A stretch of 51,147 nucleotides of DNA. Source: Acidothermaceae bacterium. Its GTDB lineage: Bacteria; Actinomycetota; Actinomycetes; Acidothermales; Acidothermaceae. This document shows, piece after piece, positions 34,494-43,884 of this stretch; within the stretch, counting starts at the first letter, position 1, and each line of letters starts with the position of its first letter. Both the position numbers and the translations under genes were made by a program. Location: NCBI GenBank assembly GCA_025934355.1, contig JAICYF010000003.1, positions 1 to 51,147 on the forward strand, written 5' to 3'. Below the pieces are notes generated by a model. The model saw nothing but the letters and a program-made list of their open reading frames with translations. It ran no database searches and was not told the DNA's origin.

Positions 34494-35927
34494 ATGTCCG
34501 ACACGCTGAGCACCCGGACCCGCTGGCTGGCGCTCATCATCCTTTGCGTCGGCGATCTGATGATCGTCGTCGACACAACCGTGGTGAACGTCGCGCTGCC
34601 GTCGATTCGCAGCGACCTCGGCTTTTCGCAGACCTCGCTCGCGTGGGTCGTCAACGCTTACATGCTGACCTTCGGCGGGTTTCTCCTCCTAGCAGGGCGT
34701 TTCGGCGATCTCTTCGGACACCGACGGCTCTTCCTCGGTGGCACCGCCGCGTTCACCGTTGCGAGCCTCGTCTGCGGCGTCTCGACGACCAAGGGCATGC
34801 TTGTCGCCGCCCGTGCGGTGCAGGGCCTGGGCGGCGCCGTCGTCTCGGCCGTCGCGTTTTCGTTGATTGTCGTGCTGTTCACCGAGCCCAGCGAGCGCGC
34901 CAAAGCGATGGGCGTCTTCGGCTTCGTCATGTCGGGCGGCGGCAGCATCGGCGTTCTCGCCGGAGGCGTGCTCACCGATCTCGCTGGGTGGCACTGGGTG
35001 TTCCTCGTCAACCTGCCGGTCGGTCTCATTGTCACCGTGGCCGGGCTAAAGCTCTTGCCGTCATTGGAAAGCAGCGCAGGGCGCACGACCGTCGACGTCC
35101 CGGGGGCGATCGGAATAACCGGAGCGATGGTGCTCACGGTCTACACGATCGTCGACGGCAACAGCAACGGCTGGACTTCCGCGCACACGCTCGGTTTCCT
35201 CGCCGCCGCAGCGGCGACCGCTGCCGCGTTCGTCGCCTGGGAGGCGCGCGCGAAGGCGCCGCTCGTTCCCTTCGGAATCTTCCGGCATCGCAACCTGTCG
35301 GTCGCGAGTGTCGTCGGAATCCTCTGGTCGGCGTCGATGTTCGCGGTGTTCTTCCTCTCCGCCCTGTACCTCCAACTCGTCCTGCACTACAGCCCGCTGC
35401 AGGTCGGACTCGCCTTCCTTCCTGGCAACGTGTTGATGATGGTGTTCTCGCTCGGAGTGTCGGCGAAGCTCGTCATGCGGTTCGGATTCCGCAAGCCATT
35501 AGCTCTCGGGCTCGGCTTGGTGGCCCTCGGCCTTCTCTTGTTCACCCGCGCTCCGGTTGACGGCGCGTTCCTCTTCGACGTTCTGCCCGCGATGCTGCTG
35601 ATCGGCGTGGGCGCCGGCCTCGCGTTCAACCCGCTGTTAACAGCAGCGATGAGCGACGTCGAGCCACAGGACGCCGGTCTTGCCTCGGGGATCGCAAACA
35701 CCTCGTTCATGATGGGCGGCGCCCTCGGACTTGCCGTCCTCGCAAGCGCGGCAGCAGCCCGCTCCGGACACAATCCGACCCTCGAAGCACTGACCCGGGG
35801 CTACCACCTCGCGTTCGCGATTGGCGCGTTCATCGCGTTCACCGCCGCCGTCGGCGGCGTGCTGTTGCGCGAGACACCCGCCGTCCACAACAGTGCGATC
35901 AGTGAGCCCGCGCTTGAGGCCGTCTAG
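34494..35927 (+). CDS. MFS drug-efflux transporter, DHA2 (14-TM, EmrB/QacA) family
   Basis: A 477-residue transporter with 14 predicted helices. Motifs are VVDTTVVNVALPSIRSDLGF (DHA2 motif D1), LLLAGRFGDLFGHRRLFLGG (motif A), ARAVQGLGGAVVSAVAFSLI and GSIGVLAGGVLTDLAGWHWVFLVNLPVG (motif C plus WRWVFLINLP-like turn). It should expel lipophilic drugs or metabolites by proton antiport. AAGGGAGA lies upstream of ATG 34494. Alone in its transcription unit, divergent from furA across about 120 bp, without a dedicated regulator beside it. Confidence 0.94.
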   Translation: MSDTLSTRTRWLALIILCVGDLMIVVDTTVVNVALPSIRSDLGFSQTSLAWVVNAYMLTFGGFLLLAGRFGDLFGHRRLFLGGTAAFTVASLVCGVSTTKGMLVAARAVQGLGGAVVSAVAFSLIVVLFTEPSERAKAMGVFGFVMSGGGSIGVLAGGVLTDLAGWHWVFLVNLPVGLIVTVAGLKLLPSLESSAGRTTVDVPGAIGITGAMVLTVYTIVDGNSNGWTSAHTLGFLAAAAATAAAFVAWEARAKAPLVPFGIFRHRNLSVASVVGILWSASMFAVFFLSALYLQLVLHYSPLQVGLAFLPGNVLMMVFSLGVSAKLVMRFGFRKPLALGLGLVALGLLLFTRAPVDGAFLFDVLPAMLLIGVGAGLAFNPLLTAAMSDVEPQDAGLASGIANTSFMMGGALGLAVLASAAAARSGHNPTLEALTRGYHLAFAIGAFIAFTAAVGGVLLRETPAVHNSAISEPALEAV

Positions 35928-35937
35928 AAAGAACCCG

Positions 35938-37371
35938 CTACGGACGCCACGCTCGCGCCGGCGCCGGTAGCGACGGCGGCTCGGCGAACGCCGGCGGCGA
36001 ATCGAAGTCGAGCATGTCCCACGGTGCCACGGCTTCCGCGTCTCTCCTGGTGAGTGGCGGCAGATTCCATTTCTCCTCAATCAGCTTCAAAGCCGACGTG
36101 TGATCGAAGACGGTCGACGAGACGTAGTCGGCTTTTGCGAAGGGCGACACGACGACAGCGGGCACGCGAAACCCGTATCGGTCGTAACGGCCGGACGTCG
36201 TGTCGACGGTCTGCGCGGTTCGCCACATCGGCGTGTGCTTCACCAGCCAACGCCAAGGCCCGGTGGCGTCGAGCAGGCTGTGCGGCAGCACGTCGTCCGG
36301 CTCAATTGCGGTCGGCGGCGGCACGTGGTCGTAGTAACCACCGTGCTCATCGTAGAACCAGATGAGCAATGTGTTTGCCCAAGCCTTGCCGTGCATGACG
36401 GCGTTGATGACACTGGCGGCGAATCCTTCACCGCTTTGGATGTCCTGCGGATTTTCTTCCGAGCACGACGTGTAATCGGGATCGACGATGCTCACCGCGG
36501 GAAGTGTGCCAGCGGCGGCGTCTCGGAAGAATCGGTCGATGTGCCGCAAGTGGCTGATCGTGCGTAAAAGCCCAAGCGGATAAAGGTTTGCCGTGCAGTC
36601 AATCTCGCCACGCACACGGTGCTCGACGAACGGGAGAAGCTGGCCGGCGGCCAGTTTGAGACCTCGCAACAACCGGAGGACCCCACCACCCGCGAGTCGC
36701 TTGCCCAACAAGCGGCCGTGCGGAACGTGATGATAGTTCGTCCAAGAGATGCGATGCCTGTTGAGCAGATCGAAAATCGTGCCGGTGCGCGGATAGTCGA
36801 CGATGCCGGCGATGATGTCGTCGATCAGCCCGTTCGCTGTGGCCGCGAGCATGAACCGACGATTGGGAAACGTTGGCCCAAGCAATGAGCAAAACCAGCG
36901 GTCGGCAAGGGGAAACGTGCGGGCCAGCCCGGCGTAGAAGGGCAGATCGGCGTCAGTCCAGTAGCCCATCGCAAGCGTCGCGTCGGCGCCAGGGGCGATG
37001 TCTTCGACACTCGTGACGAATCCGTCGTTGTGGCCGTCGTCGAACTGCTCGTGGCTCGCTCGCCAGCTCTGCGACGGCACACCCGTCGCTTGCGTCGTCC
37101 GGTCAAAATGAAACGCCCTAACGGCAGGGCCAGCGTGCCGCGGATTCTCCGGCGCGGGCTCGGGGAAGCCGTCGCCTTTGCCGAGGGTGCCGAAGTAGTT
37201 GTCGAACGAGTGGTTCTCCATCATCAGCAGCACGACGTGCTTGATCTGTGGCACCCGGTCGGTACCCGCAGGCAGCGTCGGGTCGGGCAGGCGTGACAGG
37301 TCGTCGGCGGCGTTGCGATGCCGCAACCGACGCCGGGCCGAAAGCTGATCAAGTCGTTCCATGGCTGGCAT
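35938..37371 (-). CDS. Phospholipase C / alkaline phosphatase-family phosphoesterase
   Basis: A 477-residue member of the phosphoesterase family that includes bacterial phospholipase C and AcpA. Landmarks are HVVLLMMENHSFDNYFGTL (Glu/Asn metal and nucleophile strand), PLADRWFCSLLGPTFPNRRF, LLIWFYDEHGGYYDHVPPP (metal ligands D, E, H) and RVPAVVVSPFAKADYVSSTVFDHTSALKLIE. No Tat or Sec signal is visible at the N-terminus (MPAMERLDQLSARRRLRHRN), unlike most phospholipases C, so it may be cytoplasmic or the start may be misjudged; ATG 37362 is an alternative. Convergent with the DHA2 pump, with 10 bp between stops. Confidence 0.9.
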   Translation of the reverse strand: MPAMERLDQLSARRRLRHRNAADDLSRLPDPTLPAGTDRVPQIKHVVLLMMENHSFDNYFGTLGKGDGFPEPAPENPRHAGPAVRAFHFDRTTQATGVPSQSWRASHEQFDDGHNDGFVTSVEDIAPGADATLAMGYWTDADLPFYAGLARTFPLADRWFCSLLGPTFPNRRFMLAATANGLIDDIIAGIVDYPRTGTIFDLLNRHRISWTNYHHVPHGRLLGKRLAGGGVLRLLRGLKLAAGQLLPFVEHRVRGEIDCTANLYPLGLLRTISHLRHIDRFFRDAAAGTLPAVSIVDPDYTSCSEENPQDIQSGEGFAASVINAVMHGKAWANTLLIWFYDEHGGYYDHVPPPTAIEPDDVLPHSLLDATGPWRWLVKHTPMWRTAQTVDTTSGRYDRYGFRVPAVVVSPFAKADYVSSTVFDHTSALKLIEEKWNLPPLTRRDAEAVAPWDMLDFDSPPAFAEPPSLPAPARAWRP

Positions 37372-37412
37372 CGTTACACGCCCTGCCCGCGGCAGTTATG
37401 GCCGATGGGGTC

Positions 37413-37449
37413 TTGACCTCGGGCCGATAGCGCTTATTATACCGGGTAT
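37413..37449 (+). promoter_or_regulatory. Sigma-70-type promoter with operator dyad for padR-ABC operon
   Basis: TTGACC (37413-37418) and TATTAT (37435-37440) are spaced by 16 bp, a good housekeeping promoter about 30 bp before the padR start. The dyad ATACCGGGTAT (37439-37449) overlaps the -10 edge and start point and is a candidate PadR operator, giving autorepression released by a ligand. Confidence 0.6.
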
Positions 37450-37470
37450 GCAAACACGTGTGATCGTGCC

Positions 37471-38052
37471 ATGAGCATCCGCCACGCGCTGCTCGCGCTA
37501 CTGAGCGAGGGCCCGAAATACGGCCTCCAGCTTCGACAGGAATTCGAATCGCGAACCGGCGAGGTCTGGCCGCTCAACGTCGGCCAGGTCTACACGACCC
37601 TGCAACGCCTCGAGCGCGACGGCATGGTCGAGTCCGAGGGCGCCGACGACGCAGGCCCGCAGAAGGGATTTCGCATCACGGCGTCCGGGGCGGAGGAGTT
37701 GGCCAGCTGGTTGCGCACGCCTCCTGATCTTTCGTCACCGCCGCGCGACGAATTGGTCATGAAGGTGCTCATCGCGGTCCACACACCCGGTGTCGATGTC
37801 GGCGAAGTCATCCAGACGCATCGTCGTTACCTCGTCCAACTCATGCAGGAGTGGACCCGGCTGAAGGAGTACTCCGCAGACCGCGACCTGGCGTTCGCGC
37901 TCGTGGTCGACGCCGAGCTGTTCCGGCTGGATTCCGTCGTCCGCTGGCTCGACGCGGCAGACGGCAGGATCAAACGGGCGGACGCCGACAAGGAGCCGGC
38001 CACCCGCGCACGGCTGCCAAAAGCGCCGAAAACTGTTGGAGTGCGGCCATGA
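37471..38052 (+). CDS. PadR-family transcriptional regulator
   Basis: A 193-residue regulator. The N-terminal winged helix is SIRHALLALLSEGPKYGLQLRQEFE, then EVWPLNVGQVYTTLQRLERDGMVES, which is the PadR signature. A C-terminal helical dimerisation part (HRRYLVQLMQEWTRLKEYSADRDLAFALVVDAELF) follows. Its stop overlaps the ATG of the ABC ATPase (ATGA, 38049-38052). PadR proteins commonly repress adjacent ABC or efflux genes until a toxic ligand binds. Confidence 0.94.
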   Translation: MSIRHALLALLSEGPKYGLQLRQEFESRTGEVWPLNVGQVYTTLQRLERDGMVESEGADDAGPQKGFRITASGAEELASWLRTPPDLSSPPRDELVMKVLIAVHTPGVDVGEVIQTHRRYLVQLMQEWTRLKEYSADRDLAFALVVDAELFRLDSVVRWLDAADGRIKRADADKEPATRARLPKAPKTVGVRP

Positions 38053-38771
38053 GCGTTCTCGAATTGCGCGGCGTTTCCAAGACCTACGGTGAGGGCGCGT
38101 CGCTCGTGCATGCCTTGCGCGACGTTGATGTGTCCGTAGCTGCCGGCGAGCTGGTCGCGGTCATGGGTCCGAGCGGGTCAGGCAAGAGCACGTTGCTCAC
38201 GATTGCCGGAAGCCTTGAGCGTCCAACCTCCGGCGAGGTTCTCGTGGCTGGTCAGTCGCTGTCGGGCCTTACCCGCAACGATTGCGCCCGGCTACGTCGT
38301 CGAACGATCGGCTACGTCTTTCAAGACTTCAACCTGCTCGCTGGTCTCACGGCGGCCGAAAACGTCACGCTCCCCCTCGAACTCAACGGGACGTCGGCGA
38401 AGGCGGCGCGCTCAATTGGCTTGCAGGCACTGGACGAGCTCGGGCTGGCCGATCGAGCCGGGCGCTACCCCGACGAGTTGTCGGGCGGCGAACGACAACG
38501 AGTGGCGATCGCGCGTGCCATCGTCGGAGACCGCACGTTGTTGCTTGCTGACGAACCGTCAGGCGCGCTCGACAGTGTCAACGGCGAGGCGGTTATCCGA
38601 CTGATCCGGACGGCGTGTCAGCGCGGCGTCGCCGGCGTCGTCGTCACCCACGACGCGCAACTCGCGTCCTGGGCAGACCGCGTCATCTTCCTGCGCGACG
38701 GTCGTGTGGTCGACCAGACCGCGCCTCCGGATGGTCCCGAGTCGATGCTCGAACCGAGCCGTCGTTCATGA
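38049..38771 (+). CDS. ABC transporter ATPase (LolD/MacB type)
   Basis: A 240-residue ATPase. Walker A is MGPSGSGKSTLLTIAGSLE, Q-loop VFQDFNLLAGLTAAEN, signature LSGGERQRVAIARAIVGD, Walker B LLLADEPSGALDS, H-loop VVVTHDAQLA. The VFQDFNLL and DEPSGALD patterns belong to the LolD/MacB/BceA group that works with FtsX-type permeases. ATGA overlaps on both sides make padR, ATPase and permease one translationally coupled unit. Confidence 0.95.
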   Translation: MSVLELRGVSKTYGEGASLVHALRDVDVSVAAGELVAVMGPSGSGKSTLLTIAGSLERPTSGEVLVAGQSLSGLTRNDCARLRRRTIGYVFQDFNLLAGLTAAENVTLPLELNGTSAKAARSIGLQALDELGLADRAGRYPDELSGGERQRVAIARAIVGDRTLLLADEPSGALDSVNGEAVIRLIRTACQRGVAGVVVTHDAQLASWADRVIFLRDGRVVDQTAPPDGPESMLEPSRRS

Positions 38772-41332
38772 CCGCGACGCTTCGAGAGCGGTCGCCGAGT
38801 CGCGTCGACGAGAACGGCGGCACGCCTGCCCGCAAAGCGATTGTCCGGTGGGCATGGCGGTTGTTCCGGCGCGAGTGGCGAAAGCAAACGCTCGTTCTGC
38901 TCCTGCTGGTGGCTGCTATCGCGGCCACGATTGTCGGTCTCGGCGCCGTAACCAACGCAGCGCAGCTGAAAGCCAGCCCGACCTTCGGCACGGCAAACAC
39001 GCTCGTCGCGTTGCCAGGTTCCGATCGTGACATCAGCGGCGACGTCGCAGCACTGCAGGCGCGATTCGGCGTCGTCGAGTCGATCGTTCACGAGAGCGCA
39101 CCAATACCAGGATCGGTCGCGGATCTCGACGTGCGCGCCCAGGATCCGAGCGGACCGTACGGCCACGCGATGCTGCGGTTGGACGGCGGGCGTTATCCAA
39201 CAGGCGCTGGCGAAGTTGCGTTCACCTCGCAGGCGGCGAAATCGCTCGGTGTGCAGCTCGGCGGGCAGTGGGAGTTCGGCGATCGCTCACTCCGCATCGT
39301 GGGGATCGTCGAAAACCCGCTTGATCTGCTCGACCAGTTCGCACTGCTTGCGCCCGGCCAAGCAGACAACCCGCAGAGCGTTTCGCTGCTGCTCAACGCC
39401 AGCTCGCGCGCTTTCGAATCGTTCAGGCTGCCGAGCCACGCCGGGCTGAACGTGTCGTCGCGCGACGCGGCTGACCAGGCATTGATCGCCGGCGTGGTGT
39501 TGGTGATCAGCACTTTGGGTTTGGTCTTCATCGGGCTCATGGCAGTCGCCGGTTTTGCCGTCATGGCGCATCGGCGCCAACGCGCGCTCGGAATGCTTGG
39601 CGCTCTCGGCGCCACCGACCGGCAGCTGCGTCTCGTGGTTCTCGCGAACGGCGGGGCGGTCGGAGTCACCGCGGCGGTGGTCGGCGGACTTGTCGGGCTG
39701 GCAGCGTGGTTCGCGCTCGCCCCGACGATTCAGACGATCGCTCACCACCGCGTCGACCGCTACGCGTTGCCCTGGTGGGCGATCTGCACGGCGCTGCTGC
39801 TCACGTTTATCACGGCCGTCGCAGCCGCCTGGTGGCCAGCGCGCGCCGTGGCGCGGATGTCGCCGATGACCGCGCTTTCCGGACGACCGCCTCAGCCGCA
39901 GCCTGCCCATCGCTTCGCCGCGTTCGGTGGCGTCCTCCTCGCGGGCGGCGTCGTGCTACTGGCCTTCACCGACCAGCAGCGGGTGGGCTTCATCATCGGC
40001 GGCACAGTCGCCACCGCGGTTGGGCTGCTCTTCTTCGCCCCTCTAGGTATCCGGCTGGTCTCCGCCGGCGGCCGTCACTCGACAATCGCCGTCCGGCTTG
40101 CGCTGCGTGACCTGGTGCGCTACCAAGCGCGCTCAGGCGCGGCCCTTGGCGCCATCACCTTGGCAATCGGCATCGCCGCGACGATCGCCATCAACGCGTC
40201 GGCGTCAGATACGCCAAATCCCGTAGGCAATCTCGCGTCGAACCAGCTTGTCGTTCACGTAAGTCGCGGATTGAGCGGCGACCCCGTGCCGGCCCTCTCC
40301 GAGACGCAAGCCCAGACAGCTGTGAGCGGCGTCAACGAGCTAGCAGCCACTTTGCACGCGTCGACGCTGGAGTTGGACGAAGCCTATGACGCCCACAGCG
40401 CGCCCGTTTCACTCAACGGCGACGGCGGCGCCACGACAACCACCCCGGGACAGGCTGGCCCGGTCGGCGGCCAGTCGTCGGGATACTTGACCGCGGTGCT
40501 CGCAAAGATCACGCAAAAGGGACGTGGCGTGCAGATGTCCAACATGCAGGCTATGTACGTCGCCATCCCCGCGGTCCTCGCCCGCTACGGAATTGCCGCC
40601 ACCGACATCGACTCTGACGCCGACATCATCTCGTCGCGGACCGATCTCGCCGGTTTGCAGATCTTCCATCCGTACACACCTGGACCGAACGCGACGAAAG
40701 CACAACGCACCCAGCGCGGCGATGAGATCACCACCCCGGTCGTCCAAGTGATGAGCAAGCTACCGGCTAACAGCTCAGGCGCCGTCACTCTCCTCACGCC
40801 CCACGCGATGCAAACCCTCGGCTTAACGACGCTGCCGGCTGGGTGGCTGCTCCAGACGAGCCACCCCTTGACCAAAGCACAGACCGATCTGGCCACCACC
40901 ACGGCTGCTAGGGCAGGTCTCTACGTCGAGACACGGCACCCGGCGAGTTCCCTTGCACCGTTGCGAAACGGGGCAACCGGGGTCGGGATGCTCTTAGCCC
41001 TCGGCGTGCTTGCTATGACCGTAGGTTTGATCCGCAGCGAATCAGCCGCCGAGGTTCGCACACTAGCCGCGACTGGCGCGAGCAGCACAACCCGCCGAAC
41101 GCTGACCGGCGCAACGTCGGCAGCGCTCGCGTTCCTCGGCGCAGTGATGGGAACCGCCGGTGCCTATGCGGCGCTGCTTGCCTGGTACCGAAGCGATTTG
41201 ACGCCCCTGGGCCGGGTGCCCGTCGTCGATCTCATCGCCATCTTGGTCGGGCTTCCAGTCCTGGCCTATTGCGGTGGTTGGTTGCTCGCCGGTCGCGAAC
41301 CGACTCGGGTCAGCCGCCAGCTGCTGGAGTAA
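38768..41332 (+). CDS. FtsX-like ABC permease
   Basis: An 854-residue permease. One N-terminal helix (KQTLVLLLLVAAIAATIVGLGAV) is followed by an extracytoplasmic domain. Then comes a first FtsX block with three to four helices (LIAGVVLVISTLGLVFIGLMAVAGFAVM, RQRALGMLGALGATDRQLRLV), a second large external region at about residues 480-740, and a C-terminal FtsX block (GMLLALGVLAMTVGLIRSESAAEVRTLAATGASSTTRRTL). This layout fits mechanotransmission-type transporters that handle antimicrobial compounds or lipids. No substrate can be assigned. ATG 38768 overlaps the ATPase stop. Confidence 0.92.
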   Translation: MTATLRERSPSRVDENGGTPARKAIVRWAWRLFRREWRKQTLVLLLLVAAIAATIVGLGAVTNAAQLKASPTFGTANTLVALPGSDRDISGDVAALQARFGVVESIVHESAPIPGSVADLDVRAQDPSGPYGHAMLRLDGGRYPTGAGEVAFTSQAAKSLGVQLGGQWEFGDRSLRIVGIVENPLDLLDQFALLAPGQADNPQSVSLLLNASSRAFESFRLPSHAGLNVSSRDAADQALIAGVVLVISTLGLVFIGLMAVAGFAVMAHRRQRALGMLGALGATDRQLRLVVLANGGAVGVTAAVVGGLVGLAAWFALAPTIQTIAHHRVDRYALPWWAICTALLLTFITAVAAAWWPARAVARMSPMTALSGRPPQPQPAHRFAAFGGVLLAGGVVLLAFTDQQRVGFIIGGTVATAVGLLFFAPLGIRLVSAGGRHSTIAVRLALRDLVRYQARSGAALGAITLAIGIAATIAINASASDTPNPVGNLASNQLVVHVSRGLSGDPVPALSETQAQTAVSGVNELAATLHASTLELDEAYDAHSAPVSLNGDGGATTTTPGQAGPVGGQSSGYLTAVLAKITQKGRGVQMSNMQAMYVAIPAVLARYGIAATDIDSDADIISSRTDLAGLQIFHPYTPGPNATKAQRTQRGDEITTPVVQVMSKLPANSSGAVTLLTPHAMQTLGLTTLPAGWLLQTSHPLTKAQTDLATTTAARAGLYVETRHPASSLAPLRNGATGVGMLLALGVLAMTVGLIRSESAAEVRTLAATGASSTTRRTLTGATSAALAFLGAVMGTAGAYAALLAWYRSDLTPLGRVPVVDLIAILVGLPVLAYCGGWLLAGREPTRVSRQLLE

Positions 41333-41395
41333 GAGGCAGCCGGCACCGCCGTCGTCAGACGGGGCAGGTCATCCGGATTTGAGAGACTGGCCTGC

Positions 41396-43387
41396 ATGGT
41401 CGATTTCGCGGACGTTGAACAGTTCGTCTCGACGCGAAGAGTCACCGGGCTGGTCGCGACCCCTGACGGCAAGCGACTGATCGTCACCTGTCAAGAGCCT
41501 GATAGTGACAACGCACGCTATGTCACGTCGCTGTGGGCCGTCGATCCCGCGGGCTCGCTGCCGCCGCACCGGCTGACCTGGTCGGAAAAAGGTGAGACGA
41601 CGCCAGCGCTCATGCCCGACGGCAGCGTGCTCTTCGTCTCAAGCCGACCGCATCCCGAGCAGGTCGAAGACGAATCGGCGTTATGGCTGTTGCCGCTCAG
41701 CGGAGAACCTACGGTTTACGCAACGACGCCTGGAGGGCTGAGCAACCCGGTCGTGTCGCGGGAAAAAGGCGTCATCGTCGCGTTGGGCAGCCGGCTGATC
41801 GACTCCAGTGGCGCCGACGACGACAAGGAGCGCCGGGAGGTGCGCCGCAAGTCCAAGCTCACCGCCATCGTTCACGATGGCTTTCCCATCCGTTATTGGG
41901 ATCACGAGCTGAACGACGCGATACCGAAGCTCTTCGGGTTCGACCATATGGGCGACAATCACGACGCGATCGATCTGCTGCCCGACGTCCGAGAACACCT
42001 CCTCAACGCGACCGTTTCGATGAGCGATGACGGCTCGCGTATCGCGTTGACCTGGAAGCGGCGTCGTCGTGGCGGGAACTTGCCAACGGGGTTGGCACTT
42101 TTCGACATGTCGTCACGCCAGCTCACGGTGCTCGCCGAGGACGATGCGGGTGATTACGAGTCTCCGACTCTGTCGGGCGACGGCACGACGCTGGCCGCGA
42201 TCTACACGACCGACGGCGATCATGAGCAGCCGATGACGTATCGAGTGCGCGTATTCCAACTCGACACTGGCGACATCCACGACATAGACACCGGCGACCT
42301 CTACCCGAACGAGCTCGCATGGGCGAGCGATGCGACCACCCTGTTCATCAGCGGTGACTTGCACGGGGCTGGCGGTCTTGCCAGTTGGCATCGCGGTGAC
42401 TCGACGCCCCGCACACTGCTCGCCGACGCCATCTACTCGTCGTTGTCCGCGGTGAAGGACGGTTCGCTTTTCGCGCTGCGATCACGAGTCGACGCACCAC
42501 CACAACCGGTGCGAGTCTCGAATGTCAACGACGAAACCACGGTCACCGTCACCCCGATGCCCTCACCCGCCCCTTCGCTCTCCTTGCCTGGCCGGCTAGA
42601 GCGGCTCACCGCCCAGGGGCCCGACGGCGTGCCGGTCGGGGCGTGGCTCTGCCTGCCCGACAGATCGGACGACGCCGGCGCGGACGCGCCGGTTCCGGTG
42701 CAGGTGTGGATTCACGGCGGCCCGTTCAGCTCTCACAACGCGTGGAGTTGGCGATGGTGCCCATGGGTCGCGGTTGCTCGCGGCTACGCCGTCGTCCTAC
42801 CCGATCCGGCATTGTCGACCGGCTACGGCCACGACTGGCTCGCGCGAGCGTGGCCGCACCGCGCACAGCTGGTGTGGGCGGACGTCGAGGCCACGCTCGA
42901 CGAGGCGCTGCAGCGGCCCGACCTCGACGGCAACAGGGTCGCGTGTCTCGGCGGTTCCTTCGGCGGCTACATGACGAACTGGATCGCTGGACACACCGAC
43001 AGGTTCAAGGCGATCGTCACCCACGCGGGTCTGTGGGCGCTAGACCAACAGCACACCACCACCGATGGCGCCGCGTGGAAGACCAGGCTGTTCAAGACTC
43101 CAGCCGCATATCCCGACTGGTATGCGGAAAACTCGCCGCACAACTTCGTCGACCGCATTGCGACACCCATGCTCGTGGTGCATGGAAATCGCGACTACCG
43201 GGTGCCGATCAGCGAGGCTTTGCGGTTGTGGTGGGATCTGGTGAGCCATCACGACGGCGAGCCTTCCGACTTACCGCACCGTTTTTTGCAGTTCACCGGC
43301 GAAAACCATTGGATACTCTCGCCGTCCAACGCCGCAGTTTGGTGGCGCACCGTGCAAGGGTTCGTAGACCAGCACGCAAAGATGTAG
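41396..43387 (+). CDS. S9-family serine peptidase (prolyl oligopeptidase/acylaminoacyl-peptidase type)
   Basis: A 663-residue cytoplasmic peptidase. The N-terminal 380 residues form a seven-bladed propeller with TolB-like blades (ARYVTSLWAVDPAG, LMPDGSVLFVSSRP, PTLSGDGTTLAAIYTTDGDH, NELAWASDATTLFISGDLHG). The C-terminal alpha/beta hydrolase has the oxyanion segment WIHGGPFSSHNAWSWRW, nucleophile Ser521 in LGGSFGGYMTNW, Asp in VVHGNRDYRVPISEAL and His in FTGENHWILSP. The catalytic triad is therefore complete. It has no signal peptide. It starts 63 bp after the FtsX gene and may be a separate unit. Confidence 0.95.
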   Translation: MVDFADVEQFVSTRRVTGLVATPDGKRLIVTCQEPDSDNARYVTSLWAVDPAGSLPPHRLTWSEKGETTPALMPDGSVLFVSSRPHPEQVEDESALWLLPLSGEPTVYATTPGGLSNPVVSREKGVIVALGSRLIDSSGADDDKERREVRRKSKLTAIVHDGFPIRYWDHELNDAIPKLFGFDHMGDNHDAIDLLPDVREHLLNATVSMSDDGSRIALTWKRRRRGGNLPTGLALFDMSSRQLTVLAEDDAGDYESPTLSGDGTTLAAIYTTDGDHEQPMTYRVRVFQLDTGDIHDIDTGDLYPNELAWASDATTLFISGDLHGAGGLASWHRGDSTPRTLLADAIYSSLSAVKDGSLFALRSRVDAPPQPVRVSNVNDETTVTVTPMPSPAPSLSLPGRLERLTAQGPDGVPVGAWLCLPDRSDDAGADAPVPVQVWIHGGPFSSHNAWSWRWCPWVAVARGYAVVLPDPALSTGYGHDWLARAWPHRAQLVWADVEATLDEALQRPDLDGNRVACLGGSFGGYMTNWIAGHTDRFKAIVTHAGLWALDQQHTTTDGAAWKTRLFKTPAAYPDWYAENSPHNFVDRIATPMLVVHGNRDYRVPISEALRLWWDLVSHHDGEPSDLPHRFLQFTGENHWILSPSNAAVWWRTVQGFVDQHAKM

Positions 43388-43413
43388 GTGTCGACCGCTA
43401 GCGGGCGTCGTCG

Positions 43414-43836
43414 TCACGCAACGCAGAACTCATTGCCTTCGGGATCGGCCATGGTGACCCAATGCACCGGGCCTTGGTCGCCTTCGTATAGCTGCCGCGC
43501 GCCGAGGCCCTCGAGCCGAGCGACCTCCGTGTCTCGCGCATCAGCGCCTACTCGCAAATCGGGGTGGAAGCGATTCTTCGCGGTCTTCGGCTCAGGCACC
43601 CGCTGAATGTAGATGCGCGGGCCCGCCTTGTCGGGATCGCTCAGCGCGGTGGCGTCTCGCCATCGGTAGCGGCCGGCCACCTCTTCCACATCGGCATCGG
43701 TGGCGTAGCCGGCGTCGAGCATGCGACGACACAGATCGTCGGCGTCTTCTACCTGGTAGCCAAGTGCCGATGCCCAAAACTGCGCGAGCGCGTGCGGATC
43801 AACAGCGTCGAATGTGCACTGGAATGAGATCGCCAT
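43414..43836 (-). CDS. VOC-superfamily (glyoxalase-like) protein
   Basis: A 140-residue protein of the vicinal-oxygen-chelate fold. It begins ISFQCTFDAVDPHALAQFWASALGYQVE and ends GARQLYEGDQGPVHWVTMADPEGNEFCVA, the usual VOC C-terminus. The second half carries NRFHPDLRVGADARDTEVARLEGLGA. Actinobacteria have many such proteins, some binding antibiotics and some metabolic, so the substrate is open. Convergent with the S9 peptidase gene. Confidence 0.88.
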   Translation of the reverse strand: MAISFQCTFDAVDPHALAQFWASALGYQVEDADDLCRRMLDAGYATDADVEEVAGRYRWRDATALSDPDKAGPRIYIQRVPEPKTAKNRFHPDLRVGADARDTEVARLEGLGARQLYEGDQGPVHWVTMADPEGNEFCVA

Positions 43837-43884
43837 GCCGGAATCCTGCCAGCCGGCGCCGACAACTGCGACGGACAGAACAGT